This document shows positions 1 to 9,460 of a stretch of 64,000 nt of DNA, piece after piece. The notes under the pieces are model-generated. The model saw only the letters and a program-made list of their open reading frames with translations, ran no database searches and was not told the origin of the DNA. Positions within the stretch are counted from its first letter, which is position 1. The number at the start of each line of letters is the position of its first letter. Source of the stretch: Firmicutes bacterium UBA4795 (GTDB taxonomy: Bacteria; Bacillota; Desulfotomaculia; Desulfotomaculales; Nap2-2B); NCBI GenBank assembly GCA_002402825.1, contig DHGP01000004.1:1-64000 (forward strand), in the 5' to 3' direction. Position numbers and translations under genes: made by a program.

Positions 1-20
1 GTTGCCGGGAAAATATTTTG

Positions 21-148
21 CCCCTCCACCTTCTTGAGGTTCGAGGTTAGAAGTTCGAAGTTCGAGTAGAAGGAATTGGCGTAAACGCCAATTCCAACAA
101 GTATCGGACCTCGAACATCGAATTTCGAATATCGAGAGGGTGGAGGGG
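21..148. repeat. Heptad-phased inverted repeat element
   Basis: The outer arms CCCCTCCACC (21-30) and GGTGGAGGGG (139-148) are perfectly complementary. Inside the left arm, 7-base units run in phase (GAGGTTC, GAGGTTA, GAAGTTC, GAAGTTC). The right arm read on the minus strand repeats the pattern (GATATTC, GAAATTC, GATGTTC, GAGGTCC). The centre is a perfect 10-bp hairpin, 72-81 with 86-95. The same architecture recurs at 12187-12300 and 48227-48303, so this is a dispersed element. It is followed by a T-run and could also end an upstream transcript. From 149 to 341 the sequence is AT-rich and I see nothing further in it. Confidence 0.75.
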
Positions 149-341
149 TTTTGTAATTTATGTAACTATTTAGTTTACAATTATCATCTAATAAATATTA
201 AAAGCTGACCGTTGTTAGTATATCGTGGTGATAATTTTTAAAATAATTAGTATTTTAATGTTATAGTTAGTATTAATAAGGAAATGTAGTGGTTATCCTT
301 GAAAATAGCTTAATAACATTGATTATTTACTATTTTAGCCC

Positions 342-370
342 TTGTATAAAATTAATATTTTTGTTAATAA
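342..370 (+). promoter_or_regulatory. Candidate sigma-A promoter of the ctsR operon
   Basis: TTGTAT (342-347), a 17-bp spacer, then TAATAA (365-370). The -10 match is imperfect. The call leans on the CtsR operator starting 5 bp downstream and on this being the only well-spaced candidate before ctsR. Confidence 0.4.
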
Positions 371-374
371 TAAT

Positions 375-391
375 AGTGAAAGATAGTCAAA
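375..391 (+). promoter_or_regulatory. CtsR operator (heptad direct repeat)
   Basis: AGTGAAA, GAT, AGTCAAA: two heptads separated by 3 bp. This matches the known CtsR box (A/G)GTCAAA-NAN-(A/G)GTCAAA with one mismatch in the first heptad. It lies just downstream of the candidate -10 and 66 bp before ctsR, as expected for autorepression. Confidence 0.7.
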
Positions 392-456
392 GTCAGTTAT
401 GTAAATGATAAAAATAAACTTACCGGGTTAAATAAGAAGGTGATAGATTTAAAAAA

Positions 457-918
457 ATGCATAATATTTCGGATTTTATCGAAAATCACCTAAAAAAACT
501 ACTTTCTGAAAGTGAACAAGGGTTGATTGAAATTCAGCGTGGTGATTTAGCTGAAAAATTTAAATGTGTTCCTTCTCAAATTAACTATGTACTAACTACC
601 AGATTTACTTTGGAAAAAGGATTTGTTATAGAAAGCCGGAGAGGTGGCCGGGGGTACATCAGGATATTAAAAGTACCTCTAAACAACCAAACAAATTTGA
701 TTCATGATTTGTACGGCCTTATAGGTAAGGAAATTACCCCATCGCACGCCGAAGGAATAATTCAGCGGTTAATGGAAGAGGATTTGATCACTACACGGGA
801 GAGTAACTTAATGCGGGCTATAGTTAAAAGTAAAGTTTTATATCCAGGGTTAGCTGAACAAGATCAACTTAGGGCGTGTCTTTTAAAAATAATGATTAGG
901 GCTATTTTACATACATAA
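457..918 (+). CDS. ctsR: Transcriptional repressor CtsR
   Basis: This is the class III heat-shock repressor that represses clp genes and its own operon. The 153-aa protein has the normal family length. Its N-terminal winged helix-turn-helix ends in the wing motif RGGRGYI (about residues 61-67) that contacts the CtsR box. The C-terminal half matches the dimerisation domain that McsB and Clp proteins act on. ATG 457 follows AGAAGGTGATAG. It is first in ctsR-mcsA-mcsB-clpC, the standard Firmicute order, with a CtsR box upstream at 375-391. Confidence 0.97.
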   Translation: MHNISDFIENHLKKLLSESEQGLIEIQRGDLAEKFKCVPSQINYVLTTRFTLEKGFVIESRRGGRGYIRILKVPLNNQTNLIHDLYGLIGKEITPSHAEGIIQRLMEEDLITTRESNLMRAIVKSKVLYPGLAEQDQLRACLLKIMIRAILHT

Positions 919-936
919 CCGGGGGGTAAGCTAGAG

Positions 937-1464
937 ATGATGTGCGAACGCTGTGGGCAAAGATTGGCTAACGTATTTATGACTGAAATAATAAATGACC
1001 ATAAGCGAAGCGTACGTTTATGCGAACAATGTGCCCGCGAGATTCAGCTTGAAAGTTATGGTTTTATGCCTCAATTAAATTTACCTGTATTTTTTGCCAG
1101 TTTGCTAGGTAATGAATTTAACGTACCTTCGTCTGACCTGTCATTGGCTGATGAAGTTAATAAATGTAAAAATTGTGGTTTAACAGAAAAACAATTTCTT
1201 AAAAACGGTTTATTGGGTTGTGGAGAATGTTATAATCATTTCTACGCTAGGTTAGAACCAGTGTTACGCCGCGTTCATGGTACTACCCAGCATAAAGGTA
1301 AAATTCCGGGGATAAATAACGATCATTTAAAGAAAATTAAAAAAATAGAAGATTTAAAAACAAAATTACAGGAAGCTATCCGGAAAGAAGATTTTGAACA
1401 GGCGACTCAATTACGGGACAATATTAAAGAGCTTGAAAGACAACTGGAACCAGAGGGAGGTTAA
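937..1464 (+). CDS. mcsA: McsA, zinc-binding activator of McsB
   Basis: McsA stimulates the arginine kinase McsB and helps control CtsR. The 175-aa protein has paired CxxC motifs (C3/C6, C29/C32), a second set of Cys pairs near residues 86-105, and a C-terminal UVR-type coiled coil (about 135-170) of the kind that binds Clp ATPases. It begins ATG-ATG behind a GGGGGG-rich SD, 18 bp after ctsR. The UVR helix also appears in the ClpC linker encoded two genes later. Confidence 0.93.
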   Translation: MMCERCGQRLANVFMTEIINDHKRSVRLCEQCAREIQLESYGFMPQLNLPVFFASLLGNEFNVPSSDLSLADEVNKCKNCGLTEKQFLKNGLLGCGECYNHFYARLEPVLRRVHGTTQHKGKIPGINNDHLKKIKKIEDLKTKLQEAIRKEDFEQATQLRDNIKELERQLEPEGG

Positions 1465-1468
1465 AAGT

Positions 1469-2539
1469 TTGGCCGTTAAAGACATGGTTAACAATGCGTC
1501 TAGTTGCTGGATGGGCAATGGTCCAGAGGCAGACGTAGTTATTAGCAGCCGGATAAGGGTAGCCCGAAACCTGGTCAATTTACCTTTTCCCCATCTTTTA
1601 ACACCGGGCAAAGGAGAGGAAGTTATTAACCTCATTGAAAGGGCAGTTAAAAAAGAGAGCCTAAAGGAGAAAATTGGTTTTCTAGAATTAGTCCGGTTAA
1701 GTGGGTTAGCTCCTTTAGAAAGGAAGATATTAGTAGAAAAGCATTTAATTAGCCCGGATTTATTAAAGGATTATCAAAAGGCAGCAGTAGTGTTACGTAG
1801 TGATGAGGTAATTAGCCTTATGGTTAATGAGGAGGACCATTTGCGTATCCAGTGCCTTTTACCTGGTTTACAGCTTTATGAAGCTTGGAAGTTAGTAGAT
1901 TGCCTGGATGGAGAGTTGGAAAAAACACTACCTTATGCTTTTGATAAAAAATTAGGTTATTTAACCACCTGTCCTACAAATGTTGGGACAGGAATGAGGG
2001 CTTCTTTAATGGTCCACTTGCCCGGTTTAGTTATTGTCAATCAAATTAAGGATTTAATAACAAATGTTACTAAATTAGGTTTAACCGTAAGGGGGTTGTA
2101 TGGTGAAGGTACGGAAGCTTACGGTAATTTATTTCAATTATCCAATCAGGTTACTTTAGGAAAATCTGAGGAAGATATAATTACTAATTTGATTTCTATT
2201 ACGCGTGAGATTATTAATCAAGAGAGAATAGCACGTCAGGCTTTATTTAAAGAAAGGAGGGAACAGCTAGAAGATCGAATTGGCCGAGCTTACGGAATTT
2301 TAAAACACGCCCACGTTATATCGTCGGCCGAAGCTATACGTCTTTTGTCAGATTTAAGGTTGGGCATCGTTATGGAAATAATAAAAAATATACCAGCATG
2401 TTTGGTGATGGAATTGATTCTTCTTACCCGGCCGGTTTTTTTAGTTAAAATAACCGGTAAAGAAATGTCTTCTTTTATCAGGGATGTTTACCGGGCCCAG
2501 TTAATCCGGGAAAAGCTTTCTGGGGCCGAAAAAATTTAA
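1469..2539 (+). CDS. mcsB: Protein-arginine kinase McsB
   Basis: McsB phosphorylates arginines on misfolded proteins and CtsR, marking them for ClpCP. The 356-aa protein belongs to the ATP:guanido phosphotransferase family. Visible motifs are SSRIRVARN near residue 26, the NEEDHLRIQ segment and the CPTNVGTG catalytic motif. I chose TTG 1469 because GAGGGAGG (1453-1460) sits 8 bp upstream and the protein then begins as family members do. A longer frame reaches back into mcsA but has no SD. Only 4 bp separate the mcsA stop from this start, so translation is probably coupled. Confidence 0.95.
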   Translation: MAVKDMVNNASSCWMGNGPEADVVISSRIRVARNLVNLPFPHLLTPGKGEEVINLIERAVKKESLKEKIGFLELVRLSGLAPLERKILVEKHLISPDLLKDYQKAAVVLRSDEVISLMVNEEDHLRIQCLLPGLQLYEAWKLVDCLDGELEKTLPYAFDKKLGYLTTCPTNVGTGMRASLMVHLPGLVIVNQIKDLITNVTKLGLTVRGLYGEGTEAYGNLFQLSNQVTLGKSEEDIITNLISITREIINQERIARQALFKERREQLEDRIGRAYGILKHAHVISSAEAIRLLSDLRLGIVMEIIKNIPACLVMELILLTRPVFLVKITGKEMSSFIRDVYRAQLIREKLSGAEKI

Positions 2540-2579
2540 CTTTAGTTTATTTTTGTATTTTTGAAGGAAGGTGGATAAA

Positions 2580-5027
2580 TTGTTTGGAAGATTTACTCAA
2601 AAAGCACAACGCGTTTTATATTTAGCCCAGGAGGAGGCAAAGCGTTTAAAATATCCTTACGTAGGCACCGAGCACATCTTGCTTGGCTTAATTCGGGAAG
2701 GCGAAGGTGTAGCGGCTAAAGCATTAGCTAACTTAGGTGTTGAGGCAAAAAAGGTGCGTGAGTTAGTGGAGATGATGGTGGAAAAAATTGAAGGACCGGT
2801 ACCTAAGGAGGTAATGCTTACTCCCCGGGCCAAACTTGTCTTGGAGCTGTCCGTGGAAGAAGCCAGGCGTATGGGTCACAGTTATATTGGCACCGAGCAC
2901 ATACTGCTTGGCCTGACTCGGGAAGGAGAAGGAGTAGCGGCTCAGGTACTAAGTAGTCTAGGTATTGACGCGGAAAAAGTACAAAGTGTAATATTGCAAA
3001 TATTAGGAGGAGCTTATCCGGCCGGGCAGCCTGGGGCCGGACCGGCAAGAGGTAAAACTGGTACTGACCTTTTAGAACAATTTAGCCGGGACCTCAATGC
3101 TTTAGCCCGAGATAATAAATTAGATCCGGTAGTGGGACGAGAAAATGAAATTAACCGGATTTTACAAATTTTGAGCCGGCGGACAAAAAATAACCCGGTT
3201 TTAATTGGTGATCCAGGAGTAGGAAAAACCGCAATTGTAGAAGGCTTAGCCCAACGGATTGTTTCTGATAATGTGCCAGAACCGCTTTTGAAAAAAAGGG
3301 TCATAGCCCTAGACCTTGCGTCTATAGTGGCCGGTACAAAATACCGGGGCGAATTTGAAGAAAGAATAAAAAAAGTACTCAACGAAATTATAAAAGCCGG
3401 AAATATTATTTTATTTATTGATGAGCTCCATACCCTTATTGGCGCGGGGGCAGCAGAAGGAGCAATTGACGCCGCCAATATTTTAAAACCAGCGTTAGCC
3501 CGTGGCGAACTCCAATGTATTGGGGCTACTACCCTAGATGAGTACCGTAAGTACATTGAAAAAGATGCGGCTTTAGAAAGACGTTTTCAACCCATCATGG
3601 TTAATGCGCCGACCGTAGAAGAAACAATTTCTATTTTAAAGGGTTTGCGAGATAAATACGAAGCCCACCATAAACTACGCATCCTTGATAGTGCTTTGGA
3701 AGCGGCCGCGCGTTTATCGGACCGGTACATAACTGATCGTTACCTGCCGGATAAGGCTATTGACCTTATGGATGAAGCTAGTTCCAAAGTGCGTCTTCAA
3801 GCGTTTACCGTACCTCCTGAAATTAAAGCTTTTGAGGAGCAAATAAAAAATTTACATCACGAAAAAGAAGCGGCAGTAAACAGTCAAGAGTTTGAGAAGG
3901 CTGCTCAGCTACGGGATAAGGAGCAAAAATTACGTCAGGAATTGGATGCTTTAAGGGGAAACTGGAAAAACAAAAGAGGCGGAGAAGAGTTGGTTGTTAC
4001 CGAAGAAGATATAGCTCAGGTAGCCAGCAGTTGGACAGGTGTGCCGGTGAAACAGTTAACTATAGATGAATCACAGCGTCTGTTACATTTAGAAGAGATT
4101 ATGCACCGGCGGATTATTGGTCAGGATGAAGCGGTTATGGCGGTAGCCCGGGCTATCCGGCGGGCCAGAGCCGGGTTAAAGGACCCGCGCCGGCCAATTG
4201 GTTCCTTTATTTTCTTAGGGCCTACCGGAGTAGGTAAAACGGAGTTAGCCCGCACCTTAGCTGAAGCTATATTTGACGATGAGAATGCGCTGGTCAGGTT
4301 GGATATGAGTGAATATATGGAGAAATTTGCTGTTTCCAGGCTTGTTGGTGCACCTCCTGGTTACGTAGGTTACGAAGAAGGTGGTCAGCTTACAGAAGCA
4401 GTACGCCGTAAGCCTTATACCGTTGTTCTTTTAGATGAAATTGAAAAAGCTCACCCTGATGTTTTTAATATTCTTTTACAGGTGTTAGAAGATGGAAGGT
4501 TAACTGACGCCAAGGGGCGTGCGGTTGACTTTCGTAATACAGTGATTATCATGACTTCTAACGTTGGGGCGTTAGCTGTTCGCCGGGAAGGAATAATGGG
4601 TTTTCGAGCTGGTGATATGACAAAAGTGACCTATGAAAGTATGAAAGAAAAAGTAAGTAGTGAATTAAAGCAAACCTTCCGGCCAGAATTTTTAAACCGG
4701 GTAGACGAAATAATTGTCTTTCATTATTTATCTCCGGAACACATTAAAAAAATTGTAGACTTAATGCTTAAAGACGTAGCCAAGCGGCTAAAGGAACAGA
4801 ATGTGGAGGTTACCTTTACCGAAGCGGCCAAAGAAGTTTTAGCCAAGGAAGGCTTTGATGAAGTTTTTGGTGCCCGGCCGTTGCGGCGAGCTATTCAGCA
4901 TAAAGTAGAAGACCTTTTGTCTGAAGAATTGCTGCAGGGTACTTTCAAACGTGGTGATAAAGTAGTTATTGACGCCAAAGATGATCAGATTATTTTACAG
5001 GAAGCCGGGATGGTGGCTTTGGTATAA
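2580..5027 (+). CDS. clpC: ATP-dependent Clp protease ATPase subunit ClpC
   Basis: ClpC is the Hsp100 unfoldase that feeds ClpP with aggregated or arginine-phosphorylated proteins. In order it has two Clp-N repeats (about residues 1-140), AAA+ domain 1 with Walker A GDPGVGKT, a UVR-type linker with the [13 protein letters not shown] helix, AAA+ domain 2 with GPTGVGKTE, and a ClpB-D2-small C-terminal domain. TTG 2580 gives the family N-terminus [10 protein letters not shown] and is placed correctly behind GGAAGGTGG. GTG 2571 lies inside that SD and is less likely. The length (815 aa) is typical. Confidence 0.95.
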   Translation: MFGRFTQKAQRVLYLAQEEAKRLKYPYVGTEHILLGLIREGEGVAAKALANLGVEAKKVRELVEMMVEKIEGPVPKEVMLTPRAKLVLELSVEEARRMGHSYIGTEHILLGLTREGEGVAAQVLSSLGIDAEKVQSVILQILGGAYPAGQPGAGPARGKTGTDLLEQFSRDLNALARDNKLDPVVGRENEINRILQILSRRTKNNPVLIGDPGVGKTAIVEGLAQRIVSDNVPEPLLKKRVIALDLASIVAGTKYRGEFEERIKKVLNEIIKAGNIILFIDELHTLIGAGAAEGAIDAANILKPALARGELQCIGATTLDEYRKYIEKDAALERRFQPIMVNAPTVEETISILKGLRDKYEAHHKLRILDSALEAAARLSDRYITDRYLPDKAIDLMDEASSKVRLQAFTVPPEIKAFEEQIKNLHHEKEAAVNSQEFEKAAQLRDKEQKLRQELDALRGNWKNKRGGEELVVTEEDIAQVASSWTGVPVKQLTIDESQRLLHLEEIMHRRIIGQDEAVMAVARAIRRARAGLKDPRRPIGSFIFLGPTGVGKTELARTLAEAIFDDENALVRLDMSEYMEKFAVSRLVGAPPGYVGYEEGGQLTEAVRRKPYTVVLLDEIEKAHPDVFNILLQVLEDGRLTDAKGRAVDFRNTVIIMTSNVGALAVRREGIMGFRAGDMTKVTYESMKEKVSSELKQTFRPEFLNRVDEIIVFHYLSPEHIKKIVDLMLKDVAKRLKEQNVEVTFTEAAKEVLAKEGFDEVFGARPLRRAIQHKVEDLLSEELLQGTFKRGDKVVIDAKDDQIILQEAGMVALV

Positions 5028-5036
5028 GAGGTTTTT

Positions 5037-6401
5037 ATGCTTGAAAAAAAATTTTTTGCTTGCCTAACGTGTGGATACCAAACCCCCCGCTGGCTGGGAA
5101 GATGCCCTGCCTGCGGGGGGTGGAACACCTTAATGGAAATGGTCCAAAACGAAAAAAAAGCAGCCGGGGTACGCTCTAATTTTGCGGTATCTGAAAAACC
5201 GTGTCTTTTAGCGGAAATTCCACCGGGGGAGGGAGAGCGCTTTTCTACGGGAATTAGTGAATTGGACCGGGTATTAAGCGGAGGAATAGTTCCTGGTTCC
5301 TTAGTTTTACTTGGTGGTGACCCAGGAATTGGTAAATCCACCCTAATGTTACAACTGGTTGCTCAGGCAAGCACAGTCGGTAAAAGCTCTCTTTACGTAT
5401 CCGGTGAAGAATCAGTAAGCCAGATTTATATGCGTGCTTCCCGGTTAAAAATTACCAGGGCAAATGTTTACGTGGTTTCCGAAATCAACGTTAATAATAT
5501 TGAGGAGCAGATAAAAGCCTTATTACCAGAAATAGTAATAATTGATTCTATTCAAACCATCATAAATCCTGAGCTAGGGTTTGTACCGGGCAGCGTAAAT
5601 CAAATTAGAGAATGTACCATTCAGCTAATGCGCTTAGCTAAAGCGACTAAGACAAGTATATTTTTAGTAGGACACGTGACTAAAGAAGGCATTTTGGCTG
5701 GACCTCGCTTGCTTGAGCATATTGTAGATACGGTGCTTTATTTTGAAGGAGAAAAGTATCAGTCTTTTCGTATTTTGCGCAGCCTCAAAAACCGGTTTGG
5801 TTCCACTAATGAAATCGGCATTTTTGAAATGCGTGAGATGGGCTTGGAAGAAGTAAGTGACCCAAGCATGTTTTTTTTAATGTATCATCATTTAGAGACC
5901 GTAATTGGGGCGGCAGTAGTTCCCGTGCTGGAAGGAACCAGACCATTGCTGGTAGAAATCCAGGCTTTAGTAACTCCTACTGGTTATGGGGCTCCCCGGC
6001 GAATGACTGCGGGCGTAGATTATAACCGAGTAGCCTTGGTTTTGGCCGTGCTAGAAAAACGGGTAGGCTTGCAGCTTAATAGTTATGATACTTACGTTAG
6101 CGCTGTAGGTGGGGTAAGGGTTGTTGAACCAGCTGCTGATTTAGGTATTGCGATGGCGGTGGCATCGAGCTTTCGCGATATTGCCGTAGCAAATAAAATG
6201 GTGGTTTCAGGAGAAGTTAGCTTAACCGGGGAAATCCGTCCGGTGTTTGGTTTAGAAAAAAGAATAAGGGAGGCAGCCCAAAGGGGATTTTCCCTGTTTT
6301 TAGTACCTGGTTCAGGTTTAAACCCATCCTTATTTGAAGGAATCACAATTAAACCAGTGTATACTTTAGGGCAAGCAATAGAATTAGCCTTGTCAAGGTA
6401 A
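5037..6401 (+). CDS. radA: DNA repair protein RadA
   Basis: RadA (Sms) is a RecA-like ATPase that promotes branch migration during recombinational repair. The 454-aa protein has an N-terminal zinc finger (C9, C12, C23, C26), Walker A GDPGIGKST around residue 100, the RadA-specific KNRFG motif, and a C-terminal Lon-protease-like domain. It starts 9 bp after clpC with AGAGG before the ATG. The clpC-radA-disA order is conserved in Firmicutes. Confidence 0.96.
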   Translation: MLEKKFFACLTCGYQTPRWLGRCPACGGWNTLMEMVQNEKKAAGVRSNFAVSEKPCLLAEIPPGEGERFSTGISELDRVLSGGIVPGSLVLLGGDPGIGKSTLMLQLVAQASTVGKSSLYVSGEESVSQIYMRASRLKITRANVYVVSEINVNNIEEQIKALLPEIVIIDSIQTIINPELGFVPGSVNQIRECTIQLMRLAKATKTSIFLVGHVTKEGILAGPRLLEHIVDTVLYFEGEKYQSFRILRSLKNRFGSTNEIGIFEMREMGLEEVSDPSMFFLMYHHLETVIGAAVVPVLEGTRPLLVEIQALVTPTGYGAPRRMTAGVDYNRVALVLAVLEKRVGLQLNSYDTYVSAVGGVRVVEPAADLGIAMAVASSFRDIAVANKMVVSGEVSLTGEIRPVFGLEKRIREAAQRGFSLFLVPGSGLNPSLFEGITIKPVYTLGQAIELALSR

Positions 6402-6427
6402 GGGCAACAGGGAAGGGGGGGGAATTA

Positions 6428-7504
6428 TTGAAAGAGGAAAGACCTGAAGACAAGCTAATGCAAATGTTACGAATGGTAGCCCCAGGAACCTCTTTGCGTG
6501 AAGGATTAGAAAATATTTTACGGGCTGGAACAGGAGGCTTAGTAGTTATTGGTGACGGTCAGGAAATAAGTGGGATTACAGAAGGGGGCTTTGTAGTTAA
6601 CGCTGAGTTTAACCCGGCCAGCCTATATGAATTAGCAAAGATGGATGGGGCTATCATCTTAAGTTCTGATACGAAGCGAATTATTGCCGCAAATACCTTT
6701 CTTATTCCTGATTTAAATATTCCTTCTTCAGAAACCGGCATTAGACACCGGACGGCAGAACGAGTAGCTAAACAAACCGGAGCGTTGATTATCGCTATTT
6801 CGCAGCGTCGGAACGTAATTACTATTTACCGGGGCAGTATAAAGTATATGCTCCGTGATACCGGAGTTATTTTGACCAAGGCAAATCAGGCCCTCCAAAC
6901 ATTAGAAAAATACCGGACTACTTTAGATAAAGTAATTGAAAATCTTAGTATCTTAGAGTACGAAGATGCCGTAACTCTTTTTGACGTAACAAAAAGCTTG
7001 CAGCGCGTTGAGATGGTATTGCGCGTAGTGCAGGAGATAGAAAGGTATATTTGCGAATTAGGGACGGAAGGCCGTTTAATTACTATGCAGCTTGAAGAAC
7101 TGGTAACAAATGTTGAAAATGATGTTCTTTTAATCATTCGGGATTATGCGTTGGTAGCAAGCGATAAATCGCCAACCCATATTTTAGCTGTTATTAACAG
7201 TTGGCCTGCCGAAGACCTTTTGGACTTGACTTTACTGGCCCGGGCACTGGGTTATTCCGGCAGTACCAGTATTTTAGACCAGCCAGTTTCACCACGCGGC
7301 TACCGTATTTTAAGCAAAATCCCCCGCTTGCCTTTCCTGGTAGTTGAGAATGTAATTAAAGAATTTGGGTCTTTAAAAAGGATTTTAAATGCGAGTATTC
7401 AAGAATTGGACACGGTGGAGGGCATTGGTGAAATAAGGGCCCGTTCCATAAAGGAAGGATTAGCCCGGTACCAGGAACAACTTTTTCAAAATAGATTCGC
7501 GTAA
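6428..7504 (+). CDS. disA: DNA integrity scanning diadenylate cyclase DisA
   Basis: DisA makes c-di-AMP from two ATP while scanning DNA for damage. The DAC domain carries both signature motifs, DGA (73-75) and RHR (106-108). It is followed by a helical linker and a C-terminal helix-hairpin-helix domain. The length is 358 aa, as in the family. TTG 6428 follows a long purine-rich SD (GGAAGGGGGGG). Pairing with RadA is functionally sensible, since RadA is known to modulate DisA. Confidence 0.96.
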   Translation: MKEERPEDKLMQMLRMVAPGTSLREGLENILRAGTGGLVVIGDGQEISGITEGGFVVNAEFNPASLYELAKMDGAIILSSDTKRIIAANTFLIPDLNIPSSETGIRHRTAERVAKQTGALIIAISQRRNVITIYRGSIKYMLRDTGVILTKANQALQTLEKYRTTLDKVIENLSILEYEDAVTLFDVTKSLQRVEMVLRVVQEIERYICELGTEGRLITMQLEELVTNVENDVLLIIRDYALVASDKSPTHILAVINSWPAEDLLDLTLLARALGYSGSTSILDQPVSPRGYRILSKIPRLPFLVVENVIKEFGSLKRILNASIQELDTVEGIGEIRARSIKEGLARYQEQLFQNRFA

Positions 7505-7556
7505 GTTTTTCGGCAAAAAATGAGGGCTTAAGCAGTAATTTTTAAGGTTTTTTGTA

Positions 7557-7585
7557 TTGACACCTTAAAAAAAGTATGTTAACAT
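7557..7585 (+). promoter_or_regulatory. Upstream sigma-A promoter of carD
   Basis: Consensus -35 TTGACA (7557-7562), 17-bp spacer, -10 TAACAT (7580-7585). Confidence 0.7.
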
Positions 7586-7597
7586 TAAAATTTTTCT

Positions 7598-7626
7598 TTG
7601 ACAAGAAAAGTTAAATATGTTATATT
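7598..7626 (+). promoter_or_regulatory. Downstream sigma-A promoter of carD
   Basis: Consensus -35 TTGACA (7598-7603), 17-bp spacer, -10 TATATT (7621-7626). It is the second of two near-consensus promoters 41 bp apart and about 50 bp before the carD start. Confidence 0.8.
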
Positions 7627-7677
7627 AAAAACATAACGCGCAAGCCTTACAGACGCGAAAATAAAGGGGGTCCAGCA

Positions 7678-8157
7678 TTGTATAAAGTAGGCGACAAGGT
7701 TGTATACCCCATGCATGGGGCAGGGACAATTGAAGCTATTGAAGAAAAAGAGGTACTGGGGGTAAAAAAACAATACTATATTTTAAGTTTGTTATTTGGT
7801 GGTATGAAAGTATTAATTCCAACGGCAAACTGCAAAGAGATAGGTTTAAGAGAAGTTATTAGTTCAGAAGAAGTAAAAGAAGTAATCTGCGTCCTCCAAA
7901 AAAATGAGCCGAATGGGGTTACAGCCAACTGGAACCGCCGTTACCGGGCTAATCTAGAAAAAATGCGCAGTGGTAATATTTATGAAATAGCCGAAGTGGT
8001 CCGTAACCTGGCTAGGCGGGAACAAGAAAAAGGTTTGTCGGCCGGGGAAAGGAAAATGCTAGAAACTGCCCGCCAGATATTGATTAGTGAATTTGCTTTA
8101 GCTAAAGAAATAGAAAAGGATAAAGCCAGGTTATTAATTGACAATGCCTTTGCTTAA
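7678..8157 (+). CDS. carD: CarD/CdnL-type RNA polymerase-binding regulator
   Basis: CarD/CdnL proteins bind the RNA polymerase beta subunit and stabilise open complexes, notably at rRNA promoters. The 159-aa protein starts with the RNAP-interaction fold (YKVGDKVVYPMHGAG) and continues as a helical DNA-contacting domain. TTG 7678 is preceded by AAAGGGGG. The gene has two strong promoters of its own, which separates it from disA transcription. The gene name follows family usage. Confidence 0.9.
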   Translation: MYKVGDKVVYPMHGAGTIEAIEEKEVLGVKKQYYILSLLFGGMKVLIPTANCKEIGLREVISSEEVKEVICVLQKNEPNGVTANWNRRYRANLEKMRSGNIYEIAEVVRNLARREQEKGLSAGERKMLETARQILISEFALAKEIEKDKARLLIDNAFA

Positions 8158-8258
8158 TAATAAGTAAACCATTAGGTTAAGGTTTGCAGGTAAAAGGTAA
8201 GGTATTGTATGTTTAAAGAAAGAAAATAAATAATGTTTTATATAATTTTATTTTTTTA

Positions 8259-8286
8259 TTGTACCAAAATGTTTTTAGGTTATAAT
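8259..8286 (+). promoter_or_regulatory. Sigma-A promoter of the PIN/TRAM-ispDF operon
   Basis: TTGTAC (8259-8264), 16-bp spacer, TATAAT (8281-8286). A second TATAAT follows at 8293-8298. Confidence 0.6.
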
Positions 8287-8332
8287 ATAGGTTATAATAC
8301 TTGTAAATAATAGTAAAGAAAGGAGGGATAAA

Positions 8333-9460
8333 ATGGCCAAACGGGTTATTTTTTTTATTTTAGTTTTATTTTTTATGGCGGCTAGTTTTTATGGCGGCCT
8401 GGTTTTAGTAAATACCGGTCTCATTCCTATTTTTATTAAAATGTCCCAGCTAAAATATGGTTTTTTGGTAATGATAAGTCTGGTTGGGTTAGGGGTAGGT
8501 ATTTTTGTTGCCCCCTGGATAATCCGGGGATTTGTTAAGTTAGTTGCTTTTTTAGAACAACATCTTCAAAAAATGCCGACTCAGGACTTAATTATGGGGG
8601 CGGTAGGATTAATAATTAGCCTTATTATCGCCAATTTATTTGCGGCAATTTTAGCTAAAATGGGAATTATAGGAACAATAGTTGGCATTATTGTGGCCTT
8701 ATTTTTATGCTACTTGGGGGTAAGTTTAGGCATAAAAAAACGCGAAGATATTTTAAGTTTTTGTGGTAACTTAACTCGTTTAAGCAAAGAAAAAGGGGTT
8801 AAATCCTCTGGAGGAGCAACAGGTTATAAGATTTTAGATACCAGTGTCATAATTGACGGGCGAATAGCTGACCTAACTGAAAGTGGCTTTATTGAGGGGA
8901 CCTTATTAATACCCGTTTTTATACTGGAGGAATTAAGGCATATTGCTGATTCTTCGGATACCCTAAGGCGTAACCGGGGAAGACGCGGCTTAGATATATT
9001 AAATAAAATGCAGCAAAATAACGCCCTTAATATTCAAATATACGATAATTTACGGGGTTTAGAAAATATTGCCGAAGTGGATAGTAAGCTAGTAAAACTT
9101 GCCCAACGTTTGGGGGCGGTGGTTGTTACTAATGACTATAATTTAAATAAGGTGGCTGCTTTGCACGGGGTAAAGGTGCTTAATATAAATGAACTGGCCA
9201 ACGCCGTAAAGCCGGTGATTTTGCCCGGTGAAGAGATAACGATTCAGGTAATTAGGGATGGCAAAGAATTTGGTCAAGGCCTAGCTTACTTGGAAGACGG
9301 TACAATGATTGTAGTTGATGGCGGAAAGAAATATATTGGCCAGACTCTTCAAGTTATGGTTACCAGTGTATTACAAACATCTGCCGGGCGAATGATCTTT
9401 GCCCGGCCAAGGCGGGCAGATACATTAGAACATCCTTCCTATCTTGAAGCCGGTGGTTAA
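8333..9460 (+). CDS. PIN and TRAM domain membrane protein (YacL family)
   Basis: This is an integral membrane protein with a predicted RNase-type PIN domain. The roughly 145 N-terminal residues hold four hydrophobic segments. A PIN domain follows with an acidic start (ILDTSVIIDGR), EELRHIAD and TNDYNLNKV. A TRAM RNA-binding domain fills about residues 290-355. It is 375 aa, has SD AAAGGAGGG and its own promoter, and overlaps the start of ispDF by 17 bp. The biological substrate is not established. Confidence 0.92.
   Translation: MAKRVIFFILVLFFMAASFYGGLVLVNTGLIPIFIKMSQLKYGFLVMISLVGLGVGIFVAPWIIRGFVKLVAFLEQHLQKMPTQDLIMGAVGLIISLIIANLFAAILAKMGIIGTIVGIIVALFLCYLGVSLGIKKREDILSFCGNLTRLSKEKGVKSSGGATGYKILDTSVIIDGRIADLTESGFIEGTLLIPVFILEELRHIADSSDTLRRNRGRRGLDILNKMQQNNALNIQIYDNLRGLENIAEVDSKLVKLAQRLGAVVVTNDYNLNKVAALHGVKVLNINELANAVKPVILPGEEITIQVIRDGKEFGQGLAYLEDGTMIVVDGGKKYIGQTLQVMVTSVLQTSAGRMIFARPRRADTLEHPSYLEAGG

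Noticed and set aside
3014..3556. Long antisense frame inside clpC (180 codons)
   Set aside because: It mirrors the conserved clpC sequence, has no SD and shows no domain.
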